Part shown: positions 7,327 through 14,559 of the stretch, in pieces
Numbering within the stretch: position 1 is the stretch's first letter
How the letters are laid out: each line of letters opens with the position of its first letter
Assembly (NCBI GenBank): GCA_027858355.1
Contig: JAQICW010000647.1
Location: forward strand, 1 to 18,983
Direction: 5' to 3'
DNA length: 18,983 nt
Source: Desulfobacula sp.
GTDB taxonomy: Bacteria > Desulfobacterota > Desulfobacteria > Desulfobacterales > Desulfobacteraceae
Program-made: the position numbers and the translations under genes
The notes under the pieces: model-generated
Databases searched by the model: none
Told to the model about the DNA's origin: nothing
What the model saw: the letters and a program-made list of their open reading frames with translations, nothing else

Positions 7327-7902
7327 TTACCAGTTTTCAGCAAGCAGCTCAAAATGAGCCTGGGGATGCGCACAAGCCGGGCACATTTCTATGGCCTCTT
7401 CTCCTTCGTGGACATATCCGCAGTTCCTGCACCGCCATTTTGTACTGCTCTCTTTTTTAAACACTGTTCCCTGTTCAATGTTGGCAGCAAGATCAGCATA
7501 TCTTTTTTCATGCTGTTTTTCTGCAACCGCAATCATTTCAAAGACCATGGCAATGGCATCAAAGCCTTCTTGCCTGGCTGTTGCAGCAAACTCAGGATAC
7601 ATCTTTGTCCATTCAAATTTTTCTCCTGCTGCAGCTGCTTTGAGGTTTTCAAGGGTAGTTCCGATCATGCCTGCGGGGAATGCAGCTGTGATCTCAAGTT
7701 CTCCGCCTTCAAGAAATTTGAAAAACCGTTTGGCATGTTCTTTTTCCTGGTTGGCGGTTTCTGTAAAAATGTCTGAGATTTGAATAAAGCCTTCTTTTTT
7801 TGCAGCACTTGCAAAATAGGTATACCGATTTCTTGCCTGGGACTCACCGGCAAAAGAGGTTAACAGGTTTTTTTCGGTTTGGGTGCCTTTTAAGCTTGCC
7901 AT
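7327..7902 (-). CDS. rbr: Rubrerythrin (non-haem di-iron peroxidase with rubredoxin domain)
   Basis: Rubrerythrin reduces hydrogen peroxide to water in anaerobes, taking electrons through rubredoxin-like carriers. The 191-residue protein has the classical two-domain form. A four-helix ferritin-like domain carries di-iron ligand candidates Glu20, Glu53/His56 (EKEH), Glu94, Glu97 and Glu128/His131 (EKQH). A C-terminal rubredoxin domain carries FeS4 cysteines 158, 161, 174 and 177. Length and spacing agree closely with the Desulfovibrio vulgaris protein as I remember it. ATG at 7902 has AAGGAG upstream. It stands alone, divergent from the transporter at 8149, with a terminator-like hairpin downstream. 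No PerR-type box could be recognised in the 246-base divergent spacer. Confidence 0.96.
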   Translation of the reverse strand: MASLKGTQTEKNLLTSFAGESQARNRYTYFASAAKKEGFIQISDIFTETANQEKEHAKRFFKFLEGGELEITAAFPAGMIGTTLENLKAAAAGEKFEWTKMYPEFAATARQEGFDAIAMVFEMIAVAEKQHEKRYADLAANIEQGTVFKKESSTKWRCRNCGYVHEGEEAIEMCPACAHPQAHFELLAENW

Positions 7903-8065
7903 AATTTTGTCTCCTTGGTCTTTCAGTGTTTTCTTAAATGTTTATTGCGTTTTTAAGGCGTGTGAACTCAAATTGATATTCAGCAGCCCTTGAATATACA
8001 ATAATAATACTATACTCCACCATTTTTTTAAAGAGATTAAATTTGTTATACGCAGATATTCTTTC

Positions 8066-8094
8066 TTGACTTGTATTTTCTTAATAAATAGAGT
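8066..8094 (+). promoter_or_regulatory. Candidate promoter for the EamA transporter
   Basis: TTGACT (-35; 8066-8071) and TAGAGT (-10; 8089-8094) are separated by 17 bases and point at the transporter start 55 bases downstream. The -10 matches consensus at only four positions, so this is a moderate candidate. The rest of the 7903-8148 divergent spacer is AT-rich and shows no other site I can defend. Confidence 0.35.
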
Positions 8095-8148
8095 CATGAA
8101 AATATGTATTCAGGATGGAAGCTTAAATTCAAAAGAAAGATATAAAAA

Positions 8149-9096
8149 ATGTCCAACAATTTAAAACCACAGTCAATTTTTGCCGGCTATCTTTTCGCCA
8201 TTGGTGCCACAGCAATATGGTCTGGAAATTTTATTGTGGCAAGGGGGCTGAGTGAAAGTATTCCTCCAATCAGCCTTGCTTTCTACAGATGGCTGGTGGC
8301 AGTTATTGTTTTCACACCCTTTGCAATCAAGGCTCTTGTGAAGGAGTGGGCGATCATAAAAAAACATGTCATATATTTTTCAATCACATCCTTTCTGGGT
8401 ATTACAACCTTTAACACCCTTATTTATTTTGCAGGACATACAACAACGGCCATGAACCTTTCGCTTATTTCCATCACATTTCCAATTTTTATTCTCCTCT
8501 TTTCCAGGATTCTCTTTAAAGAATTCATAACCATCAAAAAAGGGGTCGGGATCACACTGGTTTTAGGCGGTGTCCTGTTTCTTATTACAAAAGGAAAGCT
8601 TTCAACTCTCCTAGGCATTTCTTTCAACATAGGTGATGTATGGATGTTATTGGCAGCCATAATTTTTGCCATTTACAGCCTTCTTTTAAAAAACAAACCA
8701 AAAGGGTTGAGTATTATAGCATTACAGTTTTCTTCTTTTATCCTGGGGTTGATTTTTTTATTGCCATTTTTTTTATGGGAACAAACCATAGTTCATGAAT
8801 CCTTTTTAAATCAAACAACTATACCGGCAATTCTTTATGTTGGCATTTTTGCATCGCTGTGTGCATTTGTATTATGGAATAAAGCCATTGTTGTATTGGG
8901 CCCATCCAAGGCAGGGATGGTTTATTATACTATTCCTTTGTTCTGTGGTTTTTTAGGGTATCTTTTTTTGCATGAAAGCATCAGAATGATTCATTTTTAC
9001 AGCATGATATTGATTTTTTCGGGAATTATTGTCACCAACCATGAATCCAAAAATCCAAGCCTGACCCCACTCAAATCTGGCAACTCCGAAAGTTGA
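8149..9096 (+). CDS. EamA/DMT-family inner-membrane transporter
   Basis: This is a drug/metabolite-transporter superfamily permease of 315 residues. It has two EamA repeats (about 14-146 and 160-296) and about ten hydrophobic helices. Family signatures include the N-terminal AIWSGNFIVARG, AFYRW in the first repeat, and ALCAFVLW-like and YTIPLF segments in the second. Such proteins export amino acids, metabolites or drugs; the substrate cannot be told from sequence. ATG at 8149 has only a weak purine-rich upstream stretch. The last membrane helix ends near VTNHES. The final ten residues, TPLKSGNSES, and the stop codon lie inside the 9062-9098 repeat, so the original C-terminus was probably replaced. 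It converges on aroB with a 6-base gap. Confidence 0.9.
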   Translation: MSNNLKPQSIFAGYLFAIGATAIWSGNFIVARGLSESIPPISLAFYRWLVAVIVFTPFAIKALVKEWAIIKKHVIYFSITSFLGITTFNTLIYFAGHTTTAMNLSLISITFPIFILLFSRILFKEFITIKKGVGITLVLGGVLFLITKGKLSTLLGISFNIGDVWMLLAAIIFAIYSLLLKNKPKGLSIIALQFSSFILGLIFLLPFFLWEQTIVHESFLNQTTIPAILYVGIFASLCAFVLWNKAIVVLGPSKAGMVYYTIPLFCGFLGYLFLHESIRMIHFYSMILIFSGIIVTNHESKNPSLTPLKSGNSES

Positions 9097-9098
9097 GT
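9062..9098 (-). repeat. Inverted repeat copy 2 (REP-like), overlapping the transporter 3' end
   Basis: This is the inverse-orientation partner of 7200-7233: on the minus strand it reads ACTCAACT, TTC, GGAGTTGCCAGATTT, G, AGTGGGGTCA. On the plus strand CTGGCAACT (9077-9085) pairs with AGTTG (9091-9095) and CCAG (9099-9102), giving a 9-bp stem with a 3-base bulge. A T-rich TTATTTATT follows. It may therefore act as the terminator between the converging transporter and aroB genes. It encodes the transporter's last ten residues and stop codon. Confidence 0.75.
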
Positions 9099-9102
9099 CC
9101 AG

Positions 9103-10137
9103 TTATTTATTAAAGACGGAAGCTATAAAGGTATTTATTTCATCAAAGCTGATTTTTTCAGCCCTTGCTTTTCCAATTTGTTCAAGGAAAATGTAAAAAA
9201 GATCACTGCCCTGCTTTTTTTTGTCTTTACCGGCTGCGCTGATAATCTCTTTTGCATTATAATCAAGTGCTGTAGGAAGGTTAAGATCAATTAAAAGAGA
9301 ACAGATTTTTGAAACGTCTTTCTGGTTTATCAGATGCCTTGCTTGTGAAAATTTGGCAGCAGCAACCATTCCCTTGGCAACGGCTCTACCGTGTCCTGCT
9401 TTTTCAATTTTTTCAATGGCATGTCCAATGGTGTGGCCGAAATTAAGCTTTCTTCTTTCATTGGACTCTTTTTCATCTTTCTGGACCACTTGTGATTTGA
9501 TTTTCACGGAATCTGTGATAAGTCTGAAAATGGTATCATAATCTAGAGCAAGCGCTTTTTGACTGTTTTTTTCAATAAAATTAAACAAGCCTGCATCTGA
9601 AATAAGTGCGTGCTTGACGATTTCGGCAAGACCATTTGAAATCTCTTTTTTGGGCAGGGTTTTTAAAAGATCAATGTCGCATAGAACAAATTCAGGCTGG
9701 TTAAAAACGCCAATCATATTTTTATAGGAATCCAGATTAACTCCATTTTTTCCGCCAACACTGGCATCCACCTGGGACAAAAGAGAGGTGGAGACAAACC
9801 CGAATTTTATCCCTCTTAAAAAGGTGGAGGCTGCAAACCCTGCAATATCACAGACAATACCACCACCGATTCCCACAATAAAGCTTGAGCGGTCACAGGA
9901 AAAATGGATAAGTTTTTTTAATATGATTTCAATGGTGGCAAGGGTTTTAATACCTTCTCCAGTTCCAATGGTAATGACGGGAACATCTGGGAATTCTTTT
10001 TGATAATATTTTTTTATATTTTCATCTGTAATGATAATGGCTTGGGAGTCAGGCAGATAGTTTTCCAGGTTTTTCAGGCGCTCTCCCACATAGATGGAAG
10101 AACGCTCAAATCCACCATTAATATGGAATGTCTTCAT
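9103..10137 (-). CDS. aroB: 3-dehydroquinate synthase
   Basis: AroB converts DAHP to 3-dehydroquinate, the second step of the shikimate pathway, using NAD and a divalent metal. The 344-residue protein has the NAD-binding VGIGGGIVCDIAGFAAST (88-105), SQVDASVGGKNGVN (121-134), and metal-ligand candidates Glu172 (NGLAEIVKHAL), His235 (NFGHTIGHA) and His249 (AGHGRAV). Its ATG overlaps the aroF stop by 4 nt (ATGA), so the two are co-translated. The stop is only 6 bases from the convergent transporter's stop. Length is normal for a monofunctional AroB. Confidence 0.96.
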   Translation of the reverse strand: MKTFHINGGFERSSIYVGERLKNLENYLPDSQAIIITDENIKKYYQKEFPDVPVITIGTGEGIKTLATIEIILKKLIHFSCDRSSFIVGIGGGIVCDIAGFAASTFLRGIKFGFVSTSLLSQVDASVGGKNGVNLDSYKNMIGVFNQPEFVLCDIDLLKTLPKKEISNGLAEIVKHALISDAGLFNFIEKNSQKALALDYDTIFRLITDSVKIKSQVVQKDEKESNERRKLNFGHTIGHAIEKIEKAGHGRAVAKGMVAAAKFSQARHLINQKDVSKICSLLIDLNLPTALDYNAKEIISAAGKDKKKQGSDLFYIFLEQIGKARAEKISFDEINTFIASVFNK

Positions 10138-10955
10138 TGTTTTTTACCGATAATTGCATGTATGGCGGTCATTTTTTCCATAATAGTAATAAACTGATCT
10201 GGATATAAGGACTGTGCACCATCGCTCAGAGCTTCTTCCGGATGATTGTGAACTTCAATCATCACTCCATCCGAACCTAAAGCTGCTGAAGCATAAGCAA
10301 GGGATATGACCTGATCCCTGATGCCGGCTGCATGGCTGGGATCAACAATGATGGGGAGGTGGCTTTCTTGTTTAACTGCCGGTACAACAGAACAATCCAA
10401 GGTGTTTCTGCTGTGTCTTACAAAGGTTCTTATCCCTCTTTCACAAAGAATGACATTGGTATTGCCTTGTTCCAGGATATATTCAGCTGCCATGAGCCAT
10501 TCGGAAAGTGTGGCAGACATCCCCCTTTTTAAAATAACAGGTCTGTCAGAGTTTCCAGCTCGTCTTAAAAGACTGAAGTTTTGCGTGTTTCGGCTACCGA
10601 TCTGGATAACATCAGCATATTCTTCAACAAGATCAAAAGTTTCAACATCCATAACTTCCGTTGCAATGGGTAATCCGGTTTCTTCCCGCACTTTTGCTAA
10701 AAATATGAGGCCTTTTTTCCCAAGCCCCTGGAAAGAATATGGAGAGGTCCTTGGTTTAAAAGCCCCTCCTCTGAATACTTTTGCACCGGCATTTTTAACA
10801 GCGTTTGCAATAGATAGAACCTGTTTTTCGCTTTCCACGGCACAGGGGCCGGCAATTACGGGAAAGCTGCCATTGCCGAAAACAGCATCACCAACTTTTA
10901 CGTGGGTGTTTTCCTGCTGAAACTCCCGGCCGACAAGTTTATATGGTTTTGTCAC
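10134..10955 (-). CDS. aroF: 3-deoxy-7-phosphoheptulonate (DAHP) synthase, short type I-beta
   Basis: This enzyme condenses phosphoenolpyruvate and erythrose 4-phosphate to DAHP, the entry step of aromatic biosynthesis. The 273-residue barrel has GPCAVES (36-42), FKPRTSP (66-72), ILKRGMSAT (141-149) and VDPSHAAG. Metal ligands are probably Cys38, His208, Glu234 and Asp245. It belongs to the I-beta (KDO8P synthase-like) group but lacks the N-terminal ferredoxin-like or ACT regulatory domain of longer members. The GTG start (10955) is fixed by an in-frame TAG only four codons upstream, so no such domain was missed. Feedback control by tyrosine or phenylalanine through that domain is therefore not expected. 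Only a weak AGG precedes the start. The gene symbol is by role; relatives are also named aroG or aroA. Confidence 0.93.
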   Translation of the reverse strand: MTKPYKLVGREFQQENTHVKVGDAVFGNGSFPVIAGPCAVESEKQVLSIANAVKNAGAKVFRGGAFKPRTSPYSFQGLGKKGLIFLAKVREETGLPIATEVMDVETFDLVEEYADVIQIGSRNTQNFSLLRRAGNSDRPVILKRGMSATLSEWLMAAEYILEQGNTNVILCERGIRTFVRHSRNTLDCSVVPAVKQESHLPIIVDPSHAAGIRDQVISLAYASAALGSDGVMIEVHNHPEEALSDGAQSLYPDQFITIMEKMTAIHAIIGKKQ

Positions 10956-11155
10956 CGGAATAACCTATATATATTTTTTCCATTAATATTAACATTGTTT
11001 ACCTCGATTTTGTTTTGTATCAGTATTCGCTCTTTTGAGCAATAAAAAAGGAGGTTAAGAATTTCAGGGGAGAGGTAAATATAAATTATTGTTTGATTTT
11101 AATGGTTCAGCAGGATACAGTTTTTTCCAGCAAAATAAAATCATCAGCGGGGAAT

Positions 11156-11806
11156 ATGAAAACCAGGGTAATCATAGCAGATGACCATGCCATTATTCGG
11201 GAAGGATTGAAAAGTCTTTTTGAAAAAAAGGGGATGGATGTCATTGCGATTGCCAAGAATGGCCGTGAAGCCGTAGATTTTGCAATAAAGTATCAGCCCG
11301 ATGTTGTGCTGATGGATATTTCAATGCCGGATCTCAATGGTGTGGAAGCCACTGCAGCCATCCGAAAGGAAGTTCCAAAAACCAAGATTATTGCTCTTTC
11401 CATGCATTCCAATAAAAAAATTGTAGATAAAATGATTGCATCCGGTGCATCAGGATACGTTCTAAAAGAAAGAGCCTTTGATGAATTGTATAATGCCGTA
11501 CAGGAAGTCAACAAAGGGAATTTTTATTTAACACCCTCCATTGCCGGGATGTATGTTGACAGCCAGGGAAATACAATTAAATGCAGTGGTGATATACTAA
11601 AATTCAATAAAGTTTCAAAAAAAGAACGTCAGGTTCTTCAGATGGTTGCAGAAGGGAAAAAAACCAGGGAGATTGCTGAAAAACTTGACGTCAGTATCAA
11701 AACCATAGAATCCCACCGTAGAAGTATCATGAAAAAACTCAATATTTTCAGTATTGCAGGCCTCACAAAATTTGCAATCAAAGAAGGAATTGTTTTCCTG
11801 GAGTAA
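11156..11806 (+). CDS. NarL/FixJ-type response regulator (receiver + LuxR HTH)
   Basis: This is a DNA-binding response regulator of 216 residues from ATG 11156. The receiver domain (about 1-120) has the acidic pair Asp9/Asp10, phospho-acceptor Asp54 in LMDISMPD, Ser82 and Lys104, so phosphorylation should work. The LuxR-type HTH (about 155-215) has SKKERQVLQMVAEGKKTREIAEKL and VSIKTIESHRRSIMKKL. I chose ATG 11156 because the domain begins immediately (MKTRVIIADDH). Starts at TTG 11093 or ATG 11102 would add about 20 unrelated residues, and none of the three has a well-spaced Shine-Dalgarno sequence. A histidine kinase follows 125 bases later. Targets are unknown. The 200-base spacer back to aroF holds no clear promoter for either gene. 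Confidence 0.92.
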   Translation: MKTRVIIADDHAIIREGLKSLFEKKGMDVIAIAKNGREAVDFAIKYQPDVVLMDISMPDLNGVEATAAIRKEVPKTKIIALSMHSNKKIVDKMIASGASGYVLKERAFDELYNAVQEVNKGNFYLTPSIAGMYVDSQGNTIKCSGDILKFNKVSKKERQVLQMVAEGKKTREIAEKLDVSIKTIESHRRSIMKKLNIFSIAGLTKFAIKEGIVFLE

Positions 11807-11832
11807 AAAAACGCTATTTTTTTTCAAAATTC

Positions 11833-11844
11833 AGGGTTTACCCT
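11833..11844. promoter_or_regulatory. Operator-like inverted repeat upstream of the kinase promoter
   Basis: AGGGT (11833-11837) and ACCCT (11840-11844) form a perfect 5-bp inverted repeat with a 2-base centre. It ends two bases before the -35 hexamer of the kinase promoter. That is a usual place for an activator or repressor site, and the neighbouring NarL-type regulator is a natural candidate. This is inference from position and symmetry only. Confidence 0.3.
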
Positions 11845-11846
11845 AA

Positions 11847-11875
11847 TTGAAATACTCTGACAATTTTATTATATT
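11847..11875 (+). promoter_or_regulatory. Sigma70-like promoter for the histidine kinase
   Basis: TTGAAA (-35; 11847-11852) and TATATT (-10; 11870-11875) are separated by exactly 17 bases, ten of twelve consensus positions. The predicted transcript would start near 11882, about 50 bases before the kinase ATG. The kinase may therefore be expressed independently of the upstream regulator gene. Confidence 0.5.
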
Positions 11876-11931
11876 AATGTTTTATCTGGGTGAATACCTA
11901 AGATTAATTGATTTTAAGAGAAGGTATACCA

Positions 11932-12705
11932 ATGGAGCATATTCAATTAAAAAATGAGGCACCTGATGCGGCGAAAGCTCTTATTGGCGGAAGCGCCCAT
12001 GATTTTAATACTCTTTTAGCGAAAATTAAAGACATAGCATCACTGATGATGAACAGTGTAAAACCCTCTGATCCAATTTATCGAGACATTATGGAAATCA
12101 TTCATTGTATTGATAAAGGATCTGAAATGGCGAATTTATTGCTTTGTTTCGCAAAAATGAATGAATACTATACAAGCTCCATTGATATAAATCGGTTGGT
12201 TAAAAACGCCGTGGGAAACCTTGATATCAAGGGCAAGAAAATTATTCTGGATGTGGATCTTGACCCAAAAGCCCTGATTGTTGAAGCTGATCCTGATAAA
12301 ATTAACCAGGTATTGATGAGTATTATAGATAATGCATTGCATGCCATGCCAAAAGGCGGAAAGCTTTCCATTGTAACTGAATCAGCAGTTATTTTAAACG
12401 GAACTGCAGCTGCTTACGGGCTGAATACAGGATTTTTCGTAAAAATTACCATAATAGATACGGGGATCGGAATGAAAAAAGAGGTATTGGAGAGTATTTT
12501 CAAGCCTTTTTATTCTGCAGACAATGGCCGCCCTTCTGAGAAAAAAGGACTGGGGTTAACATTTGCAAGGGAAATCGTTGAGAATCATAATGGGGTCGTT
12601 GATGTATGGAGTTCTCCAAACACTGGAACTTCTTTTTCCATTATTTTACCTTTAAAGGAAACTACAGATGACCCTGGTATACCAGCAGGAGATGAAAGGG
12701 CTTGA
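11932..12705 (+). CDS. Soluble histidine kinase without a sensor domain
   Basis: This 257-residue protein is little more than a transmitter module. The H-box GGSAHDFNTLLAKI places the phospho-acceptor at His23. Then follow the N-box (NQVLMSIIDNALHAMPKGG, 125-143), G1 DTGIGM (176-181), F-box IFKPFYS (189-195) and G2 KGLGLTFAREIVENH (205-219). The H-box resembles the AHDFNNLL type found in hybrid sensor kinases, with Thr at the second Asn. There is no signal peptide, membrane helix, PAS or GAF domain; only about 20 residues precede the H-box. ATG 11932 is preceded by AGAAGG at seven bases and is preferred over TTG 11908. It probably partners the regulator at 11156-11806, or takes its input from a separate protein. 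Confidence 0.9.
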   Translation: MEHIQLKNEAPDAAKALIGGSAHDFNTLLAKIKDIASLMMNSVKPSDPIYRDIMEIIHCIDKGSEMANLLLCFAKMNEYYTSSIDINRLVKNAVGNLDIKGKKIILDVDLDPKALIVEADPDKINQVLMSIIDNALHAMPKGGKLSIVTESAVILNGTAAAYGLNTGFFVKITIIDTGIGMKKEVLESIFKPFYSADNGRPSEKKGLGLTFAREIVENHNGVVDVWSSPNTGTSFSIILPLKETTDDPGIPAGDERA

Positions 12706-12710
12706 ATTTT

Positions 12711-12761
12711 ATCAAAGCACCAGAACAAGAGGCGCAGGCTTGTTTTGGTGCTTTGATTTTT
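12711..12761 (+). terminator. Strong intrinsic terminator between the kinase and aspS genes
   Basis: Bases 12711-12729 pair with 12739-12757 to give a continuous 19-bp stem with a single G-U pair and a 9-base loop, followed by TTTT (12758-12761). It starts five bases after the kinase stop. On the minus strand the hairpin could also block transcripts leaving aspS, whose stop is 15 bases away, but it is followed there by AAAATTC and not by a U-tract. Confidence 0.85.
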
Positions 12762-12771
12762 ATAAAAATCC

Positions 12772-14559
12772 TTATTCTTCTATTTTGGATATTTTGATTG
12801 CAAGCTCCTGAAGTTGTGCTGTTGATGCTTTTGAGGGCGCGTCAGTCAAAAGGCAGGTTGCTTTCTGTGTTTTTGGAAATGCAATGACGTTTCTGATGGA
12901 ATCTTCGCGGCATAAAAGCATCATTAACCGGTCCAGTCCGAAAGCGATTCCACCGTGGGGTGGCGCCCCAGAGGACAGGGCATTTAAAAGAAATCCAAAT
13001 TTTTCATTGGCTTCGATTTCATCAATTCCAAGGCAGTTTAATACTTTTTCCTGGAGTTCAGTGGAATGAATACGAATACTTCCACCACCAATTTCAATTC
13101 CGTTCAACACCAGGTCATAGGCCCTTGATTTGACGGCAAGAGGATCAAAAGAAAGTTTTTCAATATCTTCCTCAAGGGGTGCTGTAAAAGGGTGATGCAG
13201 GGCCTGATAGCGTTTTTCTGTTTCATCATAATCCAGCAGCGGAAAATGGGTAACCCAGGTAAATTCATAGGTGTCATCCAAAATCAGTCCAAGCCGTCTT
13301 GCCAGTTCATTTCTCAGCTGGCCAAGGGCCTCATTGGTAATTTTTGGCTGGTCTGCCACAAAGAAAACAATATCCCCGGGTTCAAGGTCAAGTCGCTTCC
13401 TTAAAGCATCTTTTTCCTGGTCTGTAAAGAATTTGGCAATGGGAGACTGCCATTCATTTTCTTTGATCTTTATCCAGGCAAGACCCTTTGCTTTATAAAC
13501 AGCTGCAAAAGCAGTGAGCTCGTCAATCTGTTTTCTGGTAAAAGAGGAACATCCCTTTGCATTAATGGCTTTAACAAGGCCGCCATTTTTTACTACATTT
13601 GCAAACACTTTGAATCCAGCATCTTTTACAATATCGGAGATGTCACACAATTCCAGGCCAAATCTTAAGTCTGGCCTATCCAGACCAAATCTTGACATGG
13701 CTTCATCATAGGTGATCTGTGGAAAAGGGATGGCAAGATCAATATTGAGTACTCGTTTGAAAATCTCGACAATCATACCTTCTGCGATTTCCATAACCCC
13801 CTGTTCATTAATGAAAGAAAGCTCCATATCTATCTGGGTAAACTCGGGCTGTCGGTCTGCTCTTAAGTCTTCGTCCCTGAAACATTTGACAATCTGGTAA
13901 TACCTGTCAAATCCTGCAATCATTAATAATTGTTTAAAAAGCTGGGGAGATTGCGGGAGTGCATAAAAGTTGCCCGGGTTGACCCTGGAGGGAACCAGGT
14001 AATCCCTTGCACCCTCAGGTGTGCTTTTGGTTAAAAAGGGTGTTTCAATATCCACAAACCCTTTATTATCAAGATAGTTTCTGATAGCCATGGTGGCCTT
14101 ATGTCTTGCCAGAAGATTGTTTTTCAGCTGGGGCCGTCTTAAGTCCAGATATCTGTATTGCAACCGAATGGATTCAGATGCTTCTACCCGGTCGTCAATG
14201 GGGAATGCCGGGGTTTTGGCTCTGGAAAAAATACTCAGTTCGTCTATCAACACTTCAATGGCACCAGTTTTCATATTCGGGTTGAGCATATCCCCGGGGC
14301 GGGCAATAACTTTTCCTTTAACACCAAGGACATATTCGTTCCTGATTTCCTGGGCCTTTTCATGAACTGCTTTTGAATTTTCCGGGTTAAAAACAATCTG
14401 GGTGATACCTTCTTTGTCCCTTAAATCTATAAAGATTACCCCTCCATGGTCACGGCGGTGCTGGACCCAGCCCATTAAAACAACTTCCTTATTAATATCA
14501 GTGTCCCTTAACTGGCAACAATGATGTGTTCTTTTTAAATCTCCTAGTAAATCAGTCAC
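12772..14559 (-). CDS. aspS: Aspartyl-tRNA synthetase, bacterial type (possibly non-discriminating)
   Basis: AspRS charges tRNA(Asp), and in many bacteria lacking AsnRS also tRNA(Asn). The 595-residue protein has the N-terminal OB-fold anticodon domain (GWVQHRRDHGGVIFIDLRD, 30-48), QSPQLFKQ (203-210), motif 2 FRDEDLRADRQPEFTQIDME (227-246), the bacterial GAD insertion, and motif 3 GIAFGLDRLMMLL near the C-terminus. His38 in RRDHGG matches the position (His31 in Pseudomonas aeruginosa) linked to relaxed tRNA recognition; discriminating enzymes usually have Leu there. The second position discussed for that enzyme is not clearly conserved. The GTG start (14559) has GAGGA upstream and overlaps the hisS stop by 8 nt, so the two are co-translated. 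Confidence 0.95.
   Translation of the reverse strand: MTDLLGDLKRTHHCCQLRDTDINKEVVLMGWVQHRRDHGGVIFIDLRDKEGITQIVFNPENSKAVHEKAQEIRNEYVLGVKGKVIARPGDMLNPNMKTGAIEVLIDELSIFSRAKTPAFPIDDRVEASESIRLQYRYLDLRRPQLKNNLLARHKATMAIRNYLDNKGFVDIETPFLTKSTPEGARDYLVPSRVNPGNFYALPQSPQLFKQLLMIAGFDRYYQIVKCFRDEDLRADRQPEFTQIDMELSFINEQGVMEIAEGMIVEIFKRVLNIDLAIPFPQITYDEAMSRFGLDRPDLRFGLELCDISDIVKDAGFKVFANVVKNGGLVKAINAKGCSSFTRKQIDELTAFAAVYKAKGLAWIKIKENEWQSPIAKFFTDQEKDALRKRLDLEPGDIVFFVADQPKITNEALGQLRNELARRLGLILDDTYEFTWVTHFPLLDYDETEKRYQALHHPFTAPLEEDIEKLSFDPLAVKSRAYDLVLNGIEIGGGSIRIHSTELQEKVLNCLGIDEIEANEKFGFLLNALSSGAPPHGGIAFGLDRLMMLLCREDSIRNVIAFPKTQKATCLLTDAPSKASTAQLQELAIKISKIEE

Noticed and set aside
8104..8145. 13-codon upstream ORF (MYSGWKLKFKRKI) ending 3 bases before the transporter start
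   Set aside because: It has no ribosome-binding site, no regulatory codon pattern, and a length expected by chance.
7903..8148. PerR- or other peroxide-responsive operator between rubrerythrin and the transporter
   Set aside because: The spacer is AT-rich and several loose matches are expected by chance; none is a good symmetric box.
11029..11040. GCTC-TTTT-GAGC hairpin in the aroF/regulator spacer as a terminator or operator
   Set aside because: The stem is only 4 bp with no U-tract on either strand, and it does not align with a convincing promoter.
11093..11155. N-terminal extension of the response regulator from TTG 11093 or ATG 11102
   Set aside because: The extra residues resemble nothing in the receiver family, and the domain begins right at the ATG 11156. 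This remains uncertain because no start has a well-spaced Shine-Dalgarno sequence.
12674..12685. Perfect 12-base palindrome CTGGTATACCAG
   Set aside because: It lies within the kinase coding sequence near its end with no promoter beside it; a single palindrome of this size in 19 kb is not persuasive.
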